Positions 7,999 to 17,219 of a DNA stretch of 64,000 nt are shown piece by piece. Origin of the DNA: DASSKA01 sp963839365 (GTDB lineage: Bacteria; Actinomycetota; Actinomycetes; Propionibacteriales; Nocardioidaceae); the NCBI GenBank assembly GCA_963839365.1, contig CAWIUT010000001.1:744001-808000 (forward strand), written 5' to 3'. A program made the position numbers and the translations under genes. The stretch's first letter is position 1, and every line of letters starts with the position of its first letter. The notes below the pieces were generated by a model. That model was given only the letters and a program-made list of their open reading frames with translations. It was not told where the DNA came from and did not search any database.

Positions 7999-9296
7999 GC
8001 CGCGGCCTCAGCCGCCGTCGCTCCCGCGCCACTTCTGCCCACGGCTTCTACGGCTGGTACGTCGTAGCGTTCGCCGCGGTGACCCTCGCCGCGACCGCGC
8101 CGGGGCAGACCGCTGCCGTCTCGGCATTCATCGACCCGATGATCCACGGCCTCGGCGTCTCGCGGGAGGCGATGTCCGCGGCCTACCTGGCCGGCACCAT
8201 CACCGGAGCAGCGGTCCTCCCGTTGATCGGCCGGACCGTCGACCGCTTCGGCACACGGCGCAGCATGCTTCTGATCGGAGCGCTGTTCGGTGCGGTGCTG
8301 CTGCTGATGTCCCGGGTGCAGGGCACCGCCGGCCTGGTCCTGGGGTTCGTCGGCATCCGGATGCTGGGCCAGGGCTCCTTGAGCCTGTGCGCCACCAACG
8401 CCGCGGCTACCTGGTTCGAGCGCCGACGCGGCACGGCCCTGGGCATCGTGGCCGCGTTCGGGACCGCGGGCATCTCCACCGCTCCGCTCCTGTTGGAGCG
8501 GTTCATCGCCGCGCACGGGTGGCGCACCGCCTGGTTCGCCGAGGGCATCGCCCTCTGGGCCATCGTGGTGCCGATCGCCGCCTTCGGCATCAAGGACCAC
8601 CCGGGCGTCCTGGGTCAGCACCCGGACGGGGTGCCGCATCACGAGCGCACCGGGGACGATGCCCGCTGGGGGCTGTCCAGGCGGGACGCGGTGAGGACGC
8701 CGTTCTTCTGGGTGGTGACCGCAGCAGCGACGGCCTCCGGGATGCTCTCCACCGCCGTGGCCTTCAACCAGATCAGCCTGCTCGGCGAGCGCGGCCTCAC
8801 TCCGGCTGAGGCGGCCGCCAACTTCCTGCCCCAGACAGCGGCCGGCCTGGCGGCCACCTTCGCCACCGGATGGCTGGTGGACCGAGCAGCCCCGAAGTTC
8901 CTCGTGACGGGCGCAATGGCGCTGCTCGCAGGCGGGCTGGCCTCCGGTGCGTTCGTCCGGCCGGGGTTGTCCGCGGTCGGGTTCGGGATGGCGCTCGGGG
9001 CATCAGGAGCGTCCATCCGGGCCCTGGAGACCGCGGCCATCCCGCGCTACTTCGGCACCCTGCACCTCGGCTCGATCCGCGGCCTGATCGCGGCGGTGAA
9101 CGTCGGCTCCACCGCCTTCGGGCCGATGCTGTTCGCGTTCGTGCACGCGCGCACCGGGAGCTACACGCCGGTGCTGCTCGTGTCCGCGGCGGCCCCGGCG
9201 GCGGTGGGGCTGGCCGCGCTGAGGGTGCGCGCCCCGAGCCCCCCGCGGGAACCGGCCGAGCCGACCGCCGCTGGAGTGGCGCCACGGGGGGTCTGA
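7995..9296 (+). CDS. MFS transporter (oxalate/formate or monocarboxylate antiporter-like)
   Basis: A 433-residue protein with about 12 hydrophobic helices. The first helix region (HGFYGWYVVAFAAVTLAATA) and GRTVDRFGTRRSMLL (loop 2-3 MFS signature with the DR...G.RR pattern) are typical of the OFA/monocarboxylate branch of the major facilitator superfamily. The substrate cannot be deduced. The TTG start overlaps the restored stop of prfC (TTGA), so it is probably the last gene of the merR unit. A hairpin at 9445-9473 follows in the spacer before the convergent glsA remnant. Confidence 0.85.
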   Translation: MSRGLSRRRSRATSAHGFYGWYVVAFAAVTLAATAPGQTAAVSAFIDPMIHGLGVSREAMSAAYLAGTITGAAVLPLIGRTVDRFGTRRSMLLIGALFGAVLLLMSRVQGTAGLVLGFVGIRMLGQGSLSLCATNAAATWFERRRGTALGIVAAFGTAGISTAPLLLERFIAAHGWRTAWFAEGIALWAIVVPIAAFGIKDHPGVLGQHPDGVPHHERTGDDARWGLSRRDAVRTPFFWVVTAAATASGMLSTAVAFNQISLLGERGLTPAEAAANFLPQTAAGLAATFATGWLVDRAAPKFLVTGAMALLAGGLASGAFVRPGLSAVGFGMALGASGASIRALETAAIPRYFGTLHLGSIRGLIAAVNVGSTAFGPMLFAFVHARTGSYTPVLLVSAAAPAAVGLAALRVRAPSPPREPAEPTAAGVAPRGV

Positions 9297-9444
9297 CCGC
9301 CCCCGGGCCTGCGGCGAGCACGGACGCCATGAGCACAGCTGCACCGCTGGGGGTACGCCTGGCTTGCCCCGGCACAATCGCCATGACCCCACGACCACCG
9401 CGCCGCCGGTCCGCGCCTGCAGCCCTCCGGCCGGTTTCCCCCGA

Positions 9445-9473
9445 GGTCCCCGCTCGGGACTCGCCCGGGGACC
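9445..9473. terminator. Hairpin between convergent MFS and glsA remnant
   Basis: GGTCCCCG (9445-9452) pairs perfectly with CGGGGACC (9466-9473) around a 13-nt loop. It sits between two convergent genes and could end transcription from either side. There is no T-run, so it would be a non-canonical terminator. Confidence 0.35.
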
Positions 9474-9483
9474 AGGGGGAGGC

Positions 9484-10197
9484 TCAGAAGACCGTCCAGT
9501 CCGAGTACGTGGTGAACGCATCCAGCGCGGCCGGTCCGGCTGCCGAGCTGCCGGTGGGGCCGAGCGCGGGGCTCCAGACGCAAGCGACACCCCGGTCGGG
9601 GATGACGGCCAGGATGCCGCCACCGACGCCGCTCTCGGCCGGCAGCCCGACCCGGTAGGCGAAGTCACCGGCCGATTCGCAGGTGCCGCAGGTGAGCATC
9701 ACCGCGTTGACCCGCTTCGCCTCGCGCTCGCTGAGCAGCCGAGTTGCGTCTGAGAGCACGCCGTCGCGGGCCAGGAAGAGCCCGGCGAGCGCCAGCTCGC
9801 GGCAGGTCATCGAGAGCGCGCACTGCGCGACGTACTGCTCGATCACCTGGTCGACGGGGCACTCGAGGTTCCCGTAGCTGGCCAGCAGGTGCGCGAGAGC
9901 CGATGTGCGGTGGCCCGACTCGAGCTCAGAACAGGTGTCGCGCGAGCCGTCGGGCAGCCCGTTCAGCTCGCTGCTCCAGCTCGACCAGGAGGCGGGCCGA
10001 CCGCGCAACCCCTTCATCAACGCCGGTGCACTCGACGTCGCCGACGGCATGTACCTGGCCGTCGCAGGAGGCGACCGCCATGCCGAACCGGAGCGGATCC
10101 ACCGCCGCCAGGCTGGGATTTACTCGGCGAGCCGCCCGCAGCCCACCTCGGGGGCGGCGGCCTCCTGCGCGCGCAACAGGGCATCCTTGATCTCCAC
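9484..10197 (-). pseudogene. glsA: Glutaminase pseudogene with an inverted internal segment
   Basis: Glutaminase A hydrolyses glutamine to glutamate. Three pieces remain. The N-terminal piece reads on the minus strand from a GTG at 10197 (GAGGAGG ribosome-binding site) and ends at about VASCDGQVHAVGD near 10037. It contains an in-frame TAA where the family has EYIP, and a one-base loss right after. The central catalytic piece, SREPSGSPFSSLLQLDQEAG then RPRNPFINAGAL, lies on the PLUS strand at about 9935-10033. The C-terminal piece, SGHRTSALAHLLASYGN through VNAVMLTCGTCESAGDFAYR to the stop at 9484, is again on the minus strand. About 30 residues before and 40 after the central piece are missing. 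This gene cannot make active enzyme. Confidence 0.85.
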
Positions 10198-10266
10198 GTT
10201 GACCTCCTCGCGCAGTCGGCGGCCGAATCGTAGGGCCGGGGCTCCCGACGCGAGTCCGGTCTCCGG

Positions 10267-11604
10267 CTAGGGGCTTGGAACGGCCAGCCCGTCCTGGAGC
10301 CGCCGCACCTCGGCGTCGATCCCGCCGGCGAGCTCGCCCAGGTCCCGGACCAGGCGGGGATCGGCGAGCAGGCCGAGGTACAGGCCGCCGTCCAGGGAGA
10401 CCGCGGCGATACGCAAACCGTGGTGCGGAGCGACCTCGGCGAAGGAGTAGAGCGCCTCGACGTGCCGGTCCAGCACCGAGATCGGCCCGCGAGGTCCAGG
10501 GACGTTGGAGACGTTGAGCGAGTACTCGTGTGGGCCCTGGACGAGGTGCTGGAGACGCCGTTGCACGGTGGCAGGCGCCCGGGACAGGGAGTTGCGGAGG
10601 GCGTAGATCGCGCGCGCGTCGTAGCGGCTCTTGCGCCGGTGGGTGGCACGCGCGATCGCCACCAGCCGGGCGACCGGGTCCGGGTCGCTGATCGGGAGGC
10701 GAACGAGCAGGAAAGAGTCCCGGTTGGCGTCGCGGTCATCGCCGCCGGCCTCGTGCATGCTCACCGGCACCTGGGCCTTCATCACGCTCGCCGGCCGGCC
10801 CCGCGCTAGCAGCCAGCCGCGCAACGACCCGGAAACCGCGGCCAGCACGACGTCGTTGATCGTGGCGTGCGGGCGCGCCGTCGCCCCCACCTCGCGCAAC
10901 GCGGCCAGGTCGCACCGGGTCCAGGCCGCGGCACGCTCCGGGCCCACGTCGCCCGCGAAGGGCGATGGTCCCCAGACCCTGCGGAACTCCCGCACGAGCA
11001 GTCCCCGGTAGCCGAACACCCGCGCCAGCCGCACGCCCCGCGCCGGCCGCCTCGTGGACCCCGTCATGGATGGGACAGGTGGCCGGTCCGGTGCAGCCGG
11101 ACGCTCCTCGCTCCACAGCAGCCGCGGCCCCTCCCGCATCAAGGTCGAGCCGTCGGCGAGGCAGTGGTGAACCTTCCAGAGGACGGCGGATCGGCCGTCG
11201 GCCAGGCGCGGCACCACCTGCACCATCCACAGCGGCCGGTCCCGGGCGAGCGGCTGTGTCATCGCGTCGGCGATGACACAGCGAAGGCCGTCGTCGTCCA
11301 GGGCGCCATCGGCCCCTACCGCCTCGACATGCCTGGTGATGTCGAAATTCGGGTCCGGCTCCCAGGCGAGCCCCGTCGCCGCGCTCGGGTCGGGCACCAA
11401 CCGCTCACGCCACCGCCCCTCATCCGAGAGCCGCGCGGCCAGTTGCCGCCGAAGAGCCTCCACGGACAGCGGGTTCCCGGTGCCCCTGAGCACGAGCACC
11501 TTCAGGGTGTGGCCACGGATCGGTCCTGTCTCGAGCGCGAGGATGCGGGCGTCCTCTTCGCGCAGCGGACTCCGCTGCGGCGTCCGGGCCAGGCGTTCCT
11601 CCAC
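10267..11604 (-). CDS. Wax ester synthase/diacylglycerol acyltransferase (WS/DGAT) family protein
   Basis: About 445 residues. The acyltransferase active-site motif HHxxxDG is present as VHHCLADGSTL. Family landmarks at both ends are RSPLREEDARILALETG near the start and SLNVSNVPGPRGPISVL toward the C-terminus, with LYLGLLADPRLVRDLGEL near the end. These enzymes transfer acyl-CoA groups to long-chain alcohols or diacylglycerol to make storage lipids in actinomycetes. The GTG at 11604 was chosen because the family motif begins about 12 residues later; the frame stays open up to a GTG at 11670 with no visible ribosome-binding site. Confidence 0.85.
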   Translation of the reverse strand: MEERLARTPQRSPLREEDARILALETGPIRGHTLKVLVLRGTGNPLSVEALRRQLAARLSDEGRWRERLVPDPSAATGLAWEPDPNFDITRHVEAVGADGALDDDGLRCVIADAMTQPLARDRPLWMVQVVPRLADGRSAVLWKVHHCLADGSTLMREGPRLLWSEERPAAPDRPPVPSMTGSTRRPARGVRLARVFGYRGLLVREFRRVWGPSPFAGDVGPERAAAWTRCDLAALREVGATARPHATINDVVLAAVSGSLRGWLLARGRPASVMKAQVPVSMHEAGGDDRDANRDSFLLVRLPISDPDPVARLVAIARATHRRKSRYDARAIYALRNSLSRAPATVQRRLQHLVQGPHEYSLNVSNVPGPRGPISVLDRHVEALYSFAEVAPHHGLRIAAVSLDGGLYLGLLADPRLVRDLGELAGGIDAEVRRLQDGLAVPSP

Positions 11605-11730
11605 ACAGACACCGAACCCCGCCGGTTCCCTCCTGGAGAAGGGACAAAGGACCTCAGCACGCACCGCCACGGAACAGCCCGTCCGAAATGACGGTCGGAC
11701 AGCGTGCGTCCTACCGCCAAGGTGGCCTGG

Positions 11731-12699
11731 TCAGCTCGGCCGGACTCGTCGGGCCAGCGCCAGCACCGCAGCAGCCACGGCCGCGGGACTGTTGACCGGC
11801 GTCAGATGACGGGCGCCGGGGATGAGGGTCGGAGGCGGCGCTCCAATGCGTGCGGCCGTGGTGTAAGGCGAACGCTTGCCGAAGTCGGAGTCGTCCGCAC
11901 CGAAGACCACCGCCTTGGGAAGGCCTGTCGACGCCAGCCCGGCGAGAGCCGCCGGGCGCAGCCCGGGCACACCCTGCTCGGCCATTGCCCACAGCGCTGC
12001 TTCGGCACCGGGGACCTGCAGGGGGCGCCGCCACTGGTCGATGCCGTGGGCGCCCAGGGGTGGGCAGGTATCGCCGCAGGCCGAGCCGTAGATGCTGCGG
12101 ATGAAGGCGTCGGACCGCACCAGGAGGCGGAGGGTCGTGGTGCGGTAGGGGTCGATGAGGAACGTCGTGAGCGGGGACCTGGCACCGGCGCCGGTGTTCA
12201 GGGCGTCGCCGTCGAGGAACATCACCGCGCCCACCACCGACGGTCTGCGCAGCGCTGCCATCGCGACGATCGCCGCGCCGCTGGAATGACCGACCAGCAC
12301 GGGCCGATTCAGCTGCAGTGCGGCGATGAAGTCCAGCAGCTGGGTCGTCTGGTGCTCCGCGGTGAACGGGGCGACCCGCTGGGTGTAACCCCAGCCGTCG
12401 AGGTCCAGCGCGTAGACCCGGTGGCCCGCTGCCGCCAGCCGGGGGGCGGTGTACCGCCAGGTGTCGGCGGACTCGACGAAACCGTGGACCAGCACGATCG
12501 GGGTGCCCGACGTACCCCATCGCCGGAAGCGGGTACGGAGATCGCCTGTCTGGATGTAGGTGAGGCCCGCTGGGACGGCCATCGGCTTCCGGGTCACCGC
12601 GTTGTAGCCGAACGAGAAGACCGTGCCCATGACGACGAGGATCGCGACCCCGAGCGCGATCCTCCTGAGCCACCGTCGCCACCCGCGCTGTCTGGCCAC
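11731..12699 (-). CDS. Alpha/beta fold hydrolase, membrane anchored
   Basis: About 322 residues. A basic N-terminus and one transmembrane helix (IALGVAILVVMGTVFSFGY) precede the hydrolase domain. The oxyanion segment IVLVHGFVESADTWRY, the nucleophile elbow VLVGHSSGAAIV (Ser in GHSSG) and the late His in IPGARHLTPVNS form the expected triad with an Asp in VFGADDSDFG. It probably hydrolyses an ester or related bond outside the membrane; the substrate is unknown. The start is uncertain (GTG 12699 or 12705, or an ATG at 12799 that would add an unlikely N-terminus). It is divergent from the GNAT gene. Confidence 0.8.
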   Translation of the reverse strand: MARQRGWRRWLRRIALGVAILVVMGTVFSFGYNAVTRKPMAVPAGLTYIQTGDLRTRFRRWGTSGTPIVLVHGFVESADTWRYTAPRLAAAGHRVYALDLDGWGYTQRVAPFTAEHQTTQLLDFIAALQLNRPVLVGHSSGAAIVAMAALRRPSVVGAVMFLDGDALNTGAGARSPLTTFLIDPYRTTTLRLLVRSDAFIRSIYGSACGDTCPPLGAHGIDQWRRPLQVPGAEAALWAMAEQGVPGLRPAALAGLASTGLPKAVVFGADDSDFGKRSPYTTAARIGAPPPTLIPGARHLTPVNSPAAVAAAVLALARRVRPS

Positions 12700-12787
12700 G
12701 CGCACAGCCTGGCACGCCGCCCCTCCCCGCAGCACCACCTCGTCGCCAGCGGCGAGCTCGAGAGAAGTCCTAGGCGTCCGACAGTTG

Positions 12788-12793
12788 TATAGG
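12788..12793 (+). promoter_or_regulatory. -10 element of the GNAT gene (leaderless)
   Basis: TATAGG ends 8 bp before the GTG start at 12802, placing the likely transcript start at or next to the start codon. No clear -35 was seen. Confidence 0.4.
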
Positions 12794-12801
12794 CTCATGT
12801 C

Positions 12802-13314
12802 GTGCCTGAGTTGCAGCGTCTGCGAGCCGACCACGCTCCAGCGGTCCTGGATTTCGAGATCACGAACCGCGCGTACTTCGCCGCTTCGATCACCGACCGT
12901 GGCGACCAGTTCTTCGAGGAGTTCGTCGAGCGACACAACGCCCTGCTGGCAGACCAGCAAGCTGGCCACCGCGCCTGCTACGTGCTCGTCGCAGAGGACG
13001 GGGCCGTCCTTGGCCGGTTCAACCTGGTGTTCGTCGGGGACGGCGTAGCAGAGCTTGGTTACCGCGTCGCGCAACAGGCAGCTGGTCATGGCGTCGCGAC
13101 CACGACGGTGCGCCAACTGTGCCGCCTCGCGGCATCGGAGCACGGGATCACCACACTCAAGGCCGCCACCGCCAGGGAGAACGCAGCCTCACAGCGCGTG
13201 TTGCTCAACACCGGCTTCGCTCCGGTCGGGCCGGCCGATCCGGCGGACATCGGCGGGAAGGCCGGCACCTGGTATCAGCGGGACACCGCCGCCGAGCCAG
13301 GCGGTGACGTCTGA
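12802..13314 (+). CDS. GNAT family N-acetyltransferase
   Basis: A 170-residue protein of the RimJ/RimL-like branch of GNAT acetyltransferases. The acetyl-CoA site is represented by ELGYRVAQQAAGHGVATTTV (V-x-x-x-x-x-G-x-G/A pattern) and followed by the family motif AATARENAASQRVLLNTGF. It should transfer acetyl groups to an amine of a small molecule or a protein N-terminus; the acceptor is unknown. The GTG start has no ribosome-binding site and directly follows a -10-like element, so it is probably leaderless. It stands alone and is divergent from the hydrolase. Confidence 0.85.
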   Translation: MPELQRLRADHAPAVLDFEITNRAYFAASITDRGDQFFEEFVERHNALLADQQAGHRACYVLVAEDGAVLGRFNLVFVGDGVAELGYRVAQQAAGHGVATTTVRQLCRLAASEHGITTLKAATARENAASQRVLLNTGFAPVGPADPADIGGKAGTWYQRDTAAEPGGDV

Positions 13315-13430
13315 AGCGAATCCGCCACGACCGCGCGCACCTGGCGCAGCCGGCGGCGACCTCTGGGCTTGGTCGGTGGCGCCGGAGCGCCTTCCCGAGC
13401 TCGGCGGGCACCGCTTGTAGAGTCCGATGA

Positions 13431-14702
13431 ATGTCTCCCAGCCGGCGGCTGAGCCGAGACTTCCACCGACTCTGGGCTGCCTACGCCGTGACCGAGATCG
13501 GCAGCGCGCTGGGGTCGGGTGCTCTGCCCCTGATCGCGGTGTTGGCCTTGCACGTTTCCACCCTGCAGGTCACCACGCTGGCCGCACTGTCCGGGCTGGC
13601 GGGCGCGGTGATCGCTTTGCCCCTGGGGTCGCAGATCGAGTTTCAGCGCAAGCGCCGGGTCATGATCACGGCAGACCTCGCCCGGTTTGCTGCCTTGGCC
13701 AGCGTGCCGACCGCCGCGGTTCTCGATGTCCTGGGCTATGCACAGCTGTGCCTCGTAGGGGTGGTCCAGGCAGTGGCGGGGATCGCGTTCAACGCCGCAA
13801 GCGGGGCACACCTCAAGCAGCTGGTTCCCGAGGGACAGCGCATCCAGGCGACGAGCCGGTTCGGGACCACGCTGTGGTCGGCCACCAGCATCGGTCCACC
13901 GCTGGGCGGCTGGCTGATCTCGACGGTCGGCACCACCGTCACCGTGGCCATCGACGCGACCAGCTACCTGCTCTGCGCGGTCGGCATCGGCCGGCTGCGC
14001 GCACCCGAGCCCACCCCGGTCGCCCGGGACCCAGAACATCGCTGGCGGCGCGACATCACCTCCGGCTGGCACTACATCATCGCCCACCGCGAGCTGGCGG
14101 CGCTGTTTTGGAACTCAGTCATCTTCGGCGGTTGCATCATGGCCGGCTCCGCACTCCTGGCCGTGTTCATGCTCCGCGACCTCGGCATGCCGGCGTGGCA
14201 GTACGGGCTGGCGCTCGGACTGCCCGGCATCGGCGGCATCCTCGGATCCCTGTGCACAGGCCGCCTGACCAGCCGCCTCGGGGCCAGAAAGGTACTGCTG
14301 GGCTTCGGGACGCTTCGCGCGGTCTGGATGGGACTGATCCCTCTCGCAGAACCCGGCGCGATGGGCCTCGCCATGATCGTCATCTCCGAAACGATGCTGC
14401 TGTTCAGCGCCGGCGTCTTCAACCCGGCCTTCACCACCTTCCGGATGAACGCCGTCGCAGACCACCAACTGTCCCGCGTCCTGACCTCCTGGTCGATCAC
14501 CTCCAAGACCGCTCAACCGGCATTCATCACCGCCGGCGGCCTCCTGGCAACCGTAACCAGCGACCGCACCGCCCTGATGGGGGCCGCCGTCCTCCTACTG
14601 GGCAGCGTCCTCCTTCTTCCCTGGCGCCCTCTGAGGATCCCTCCCCGCCCGCCGAAGCGTCAGTACCGCACGAGATCCTCGGTCGACGCCAGCTCGTCGT
14701 AG
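13431..14702 (+). CDS. MFS transporter (EntS/multidrug exporter-like)
   Basis: A 423-residue membrane protein starting MSPSRRLSRDFHRLWAAYAV, with 10-12 hydrophobic helices and the loop signature LGSQIEFQRKRRVMI in place of the classical GxxxDRxGRR. It resembles MFS_3/enterobactin-exporter-type members that export small molecules or drugs. The ATG at 13431 follows a -10-like TAGAGT (13418-13423) by 7 bp, so it is probably leaderless. The substrate is not evident and neighbours give no clue. Confidence 0.82.
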   Translation: MSPSRRLSRDFHRLWAAYAVTEIGSALGSGALPLIAVLALHVSTLQVTTLAALSGLAGAVIALPLGSQIEFQRKRRVMITADLARFAALASVPTAAVLDVLGYAQLCLVGVVQAVAGIAFNAASGAHLKQLVPEGQRIQATSRFGTTLWSATSIGPPLGGWLISTVGTTVTVAIDATSYLLCAVGIGRLRAPEPTPVARDPEHRWRRDITSGWHYIIAHRELAALFWNSVIFGGCIMAGSALLAVFMLRDLGMPAWQYGLALGLPGIGGILGSLCTGRLTSRLGARKVLLGFGTLRAVWMGLIPLAEPGAMGLAMIVISETMLLFSAGVFNPAFTTFRMNAVADHQLSRVLTSWSITSKTAQPAFITAGGLLATVTSDRTALMGAAVLLLGSVLLLPWRPLRIPPRPPKRQYRTRSSVDASSS

Positions 14703-14991
14703 ACCCGCCCCGCCCCATCCTGCACAGCGCGGCCCAGCTGCCACACGCTCCTACGATCCTCCTGCGGTTGTTCGCGTGCCTGCGGACCGGGGAGAGGTCA
14801 AACGCCACCGGGTCGAGCGCCGCCCAAGACCCCCCGGGCGCCCCACCAACAGTGGATCTGCCTCGGTCGGGCGTCATCCGCGTGCTCTACCAATAGCCAG
14901 CTTCCAGAACCATGTTCGCTTGCATACTTGGTGGGAGTCCCGGTCTCAAGAGGTCGTCAGCCCGGACGGCAACGTCGTGCAACGCAAGCCG
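14703..14991. other. Spacer after the MFS gene with no recognised feature
   Basis: About 290 bp. Open frames here have no similarity I recognise. The frame of the next gene extends upstream through this stretch, but the extension is arginine/proline-rich and looks non-coding. No terminator was seen. Confidence 0.5.
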
Positions 14992-15396
14992 ATGGTCGGT
15001 GACATGCGCTGGGACGGCACGTCCTGGCGACGCTGGAGCGGCCGGCAGTGGTCGCGAGCGGCGTACTCGCTTCACCCCGAGTCCCTGCGGGATCCGGGCG
15101 GCCTCTACACGCGACCGCCGATCGACGAGCAACGCCGACGCAGCGCCCTGTCACTGGCTGTCGAAGACCAAGTGGCTACGAATGCGGCCACTGTCGTTCT
15201 CGATGGTCCCAGTGGCGTCGTACTCGGCTTCCGCAGGCCGGTGGCGCACTTCTTCCATGCGGTGATGACGCTCTTCACGGGCGGGCTCTGGGCGGTCGTT
15301 TGGCTGACACTCGCCTTCGGGCGACGAGAAGACAGAGTTCGCTTGGAGGTCGACAGATGGGGCAACGTCTGGCCGCGGCCAGTCGCGGCTGCGTAG
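14992..15396 (+). CDS. Hypothetical membrane-associated protein
   Basis: About 134 residues, not assigned to a named family. The N-terminus MVGDMRWDGTSWRRWSGRQW is a tryptophan/arginine-rich module reminiscent of short SHOCT/DUF2510-like actinobacterial segments. Near residue 80-105 there is one hydrophobic stretch (FFHAVMTLFTGGLWAVVWLTLAF), probably a membrane helix, followed by RLEVDRWGNVWPRP. The start could instead be GTG 14977. Codon use is like its neighbours. It stands alone; no function is proposed. Confidence 0.6.
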   Translation: MVGDMRWDGTSWRRWSGRQWSRAAYSLHPESLRDPGGLYTRPPIDEQRRRSALSLAVEDQVATNAATVVLDGPSGVVLGFRRPVAHFFHAVMTLFTGGLWAVVWLTLAFGRREDRVRLEVDRWGNVWPRPVAAA

Positions 15397-15531
15397 CCGC
15401 ATCGCACTGCTGAGCGGTCGGTGCGTCTACGAGGGCGCTCGGCCAGAAACAAGCACGGTGCGCCGGGACGCACTGGACTGCGCGGACCGCCTGAACTGGC
15501 CGCCTGCCAGCGCGGCGCGGGTAGGGCTCAT

Positions 15532-16323
15532 TCAGCTCAGGGGCCCAGCGTCGACGATCCGCCGGACCTCGGCGAGGTCGAGGTCGAACGGGCCGATCCG
15601 GGTCAGCACCCACGTGGCACCGCGGTCCAGCCATGGCGCGGCGTCCTGCTGGGGGCGTAGGTCGACGACCACCTCGAAGCCCGGTGCCGGGGCTTGCTCG
15701 GCGAGGCCGGCGGTCACCTCGTCGAGGTCGTCGGGCCGCTCCAGGTCGATGACGAAGAAGCCATCATGCCTCGCGGCCCGGCGCAGGGGCGCTCGGTTGC
15801 CGAACCGCCCCGCCAGCCAGATCGGCACGGCCGGGGCTGGGCGGAACCGGACCTCGCGGACGGCGTAGTGAGCTCCGCCGTGGTCCACCGGCCCGCCGGA
15901 CAGCAGGGCGGTGAGGACCTCGAGCCCTTCGTCCAGCATCCGGCCGCGAACCCTCGGGTCTGCCTCGTCCCCGAAGGCGCTGAACTCTGCCACCCAGTCG
16001 TCGCCCAGCCCCAGGCCGAGCACGAACCGGCCGCCCGAGAGCAGCGCCAGGCTCGCGGCCTGCCGGGCCAGAACCTGCGGCCGGCGCCGCGCCAGCGGGG
16101 TCACCATCGGTCCGAACAGCAACTTCTCGGTCTGCATCGCGACGGCCGCGCAACAGGTCCAGACGTCGGCGATCGCGGTGACCCGCTCGCCGTACTGCAG
16201 GTGGTCCCACACGAAGAAGCCGTCCCAGCCGGCCGCCTCGGCGGTGGCGGCCAGGTCGCCGATCACCCGCGGGTCGGCCAGGGGATCGAAGGGGGCGACG
16301 AAGAGCCCGCGGCGCGTGGTCAT
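15532..16323 (-). CDS. LLM class flavin-dependent (probably F420) oxidoreductase
   Basis: About 263 residues of the luciferase-like monooxygenase fold. The N-terminal strand RRGLFVAPFDPLADPRVI, then WDGFFVWDHLQYG and LLFGPMVTPLARRRPQVLARQ, are characteristic of the bacterial LLM/F420 group. LGLGLGDDWVAEFSAFGD follows. Such enzymes use reduced F420 or FMN for redox reactions on varied substrates; cofactor and substrate are inferred from family alone. An upstream in-frame ATG at 16335 is equally possible. It is divergent from the MOSC gene, about 120 bp away. Confidence 0.82.
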   Translation of the reverse strand: MTTRRGLFVAPFDPLADPRVIGDLAATAEAAGWDGFFVWDHLQYGERVTAIADVWTCCAAVAMQTEKLLFGPMVTPLARRRPQVLARQAASLALLSGGRFVLGLGLGDDWVAEFSAFGDEADPRVRGRMLDEGLEVLTALLSGGPVDHGGAHYAVREVRFRPAPAVPIWLAGRFGNRAPLRRAARHDGFFVIDLERPDDLDEVTAGLAEQAPAPGFEVVVDLRPQQDAAPWLDRGATWVLTRIGPFDLDLAEVRRIVDAGPLS

Positions 16324-16444
16324 GGAGCCGATCATGCCGACCCGGTGCCAGGACGGGACCTGGCGGGGGCCCTCGGACGCGGGCCTGGCGCGGCTGTCGG
16401 AGTCGGTGACACCAGGGACAAGGTCATTGCGACAGGATGACCGT

Positions 16445-17035
16445 ATGCCCACGCCCCGTGTCGTTGCGGTCAGTCGTGACGAGGCCCACCGTTTCAGCAA
16501 GGTGCCTGCCGAGTCGATCACCCTCGTGGCCGGGCTCGGTGTGCTCGGCGATGCCCACGCCGGGACCTTGGTCCAGCATCGGTCGCGGGTACGTCGCGAC
16601 CCGAACCAGCCCAACCTGCGCCAGGTGCACCTGATCCACGCCGAGGTCTTCGACGACGCGCGGGCCATGGGCTACGAGCTGGGGCCGGGCGATCTCGGGG
16701 AGAACGTCCTCAGCGCCGACCTCGACCTGCTCGGGTTGCCTACCGGTGCTCTACTCGATTTCGGCGGGCCCGTCGTGCGACTGACCGGCCTACGCAACCC
16801 CTGTGCCCAGATCAACGCCTTTCGGCCCGGGCTGCTCAAGGTCGTGCTGTCCCGCGCGGACGGGACGCCGACCGACGAGCCGGCCCCGTCGATCGTCTCG
16901 CCGGAGTGCGCGACGGTCGTCATTCGCAAGGCCGGAGTGATGGCAGTCGTCGAACGCGGCGGCGAGGTCGTGCCCGGTCAGCCGATCACGGTGACCCTTC
17001 CCGACACACCCCACACGCCCCTCGCCCCCGTCTGA
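16445..17035 (+). CDS. MOSC domain-containing protein
   Basis: A 196-residue protein consisting of a single MOSC domain, the C-terminal fold of molybdenum cofactor sulfurases. Visible marks are VHLIHAEVFDDARAMGYELG, the PGDLGENVLSADLDL segment and the conserved cysteine in LTGLRNPCAQINAFRPG. Stand-alone MOSC proteins such as YiiM take part in molybdoenzyme-dependent reduction of N-hydroxylated compounds. The ATG has an AGGATGACCGT ribosome-binding region. No molybdoenzyme is seen nearby. Confidence 0.85.
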   Translation: MPTPRVVAVSRDEAHRFSKVPAESITLVAGLGVLGDAHAGTLVQHRSRVRRDPNQPNLRQVHLIHAEVFDDARAMGYELGPGDLGENVLSADLDLLGLPTGALLDFGGPVVRLTGLRNPCAQINAFRPGLLKVVLSRADGTPTDEPAPSIVSPECATVVIRKAGVMAVVERGGEVVPGQPITVTLPDTPHTPLAPV

Positions 17036-17219
17036 GCAGTCGGTCATCGGCTTGTTGACCGCTTTCACTGTCCGCGGGCAGGGCAGAACGACATGCCAGG
17101 GGGACGGCGCGGTCGGTCGAGCCCAGGAGGGTCGCCCGCGGGAAGCCTGCGACGAGTGACGGTTCGTCGTCGCCCTAGGCTCAGGACCCCGCTGGCTCAC
17201 GCGGCGATAGTGTCCCACG

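Noticed and set aside
6111..8642. 843-codon minus-strand frame opposite merR-prfC-MFS
   Set aside because: Composition is an antisense shadow and the plus-strand genes are unambiguous.
9905..10270. Plus-strand open frame containing the glutaminase core motif as a separate gene
   Set aside because: Only about 33 codons resemble glutaminase; the rest is antisense of the glsA pieces. It is the inverted segment of the pseudogene, not a gene.
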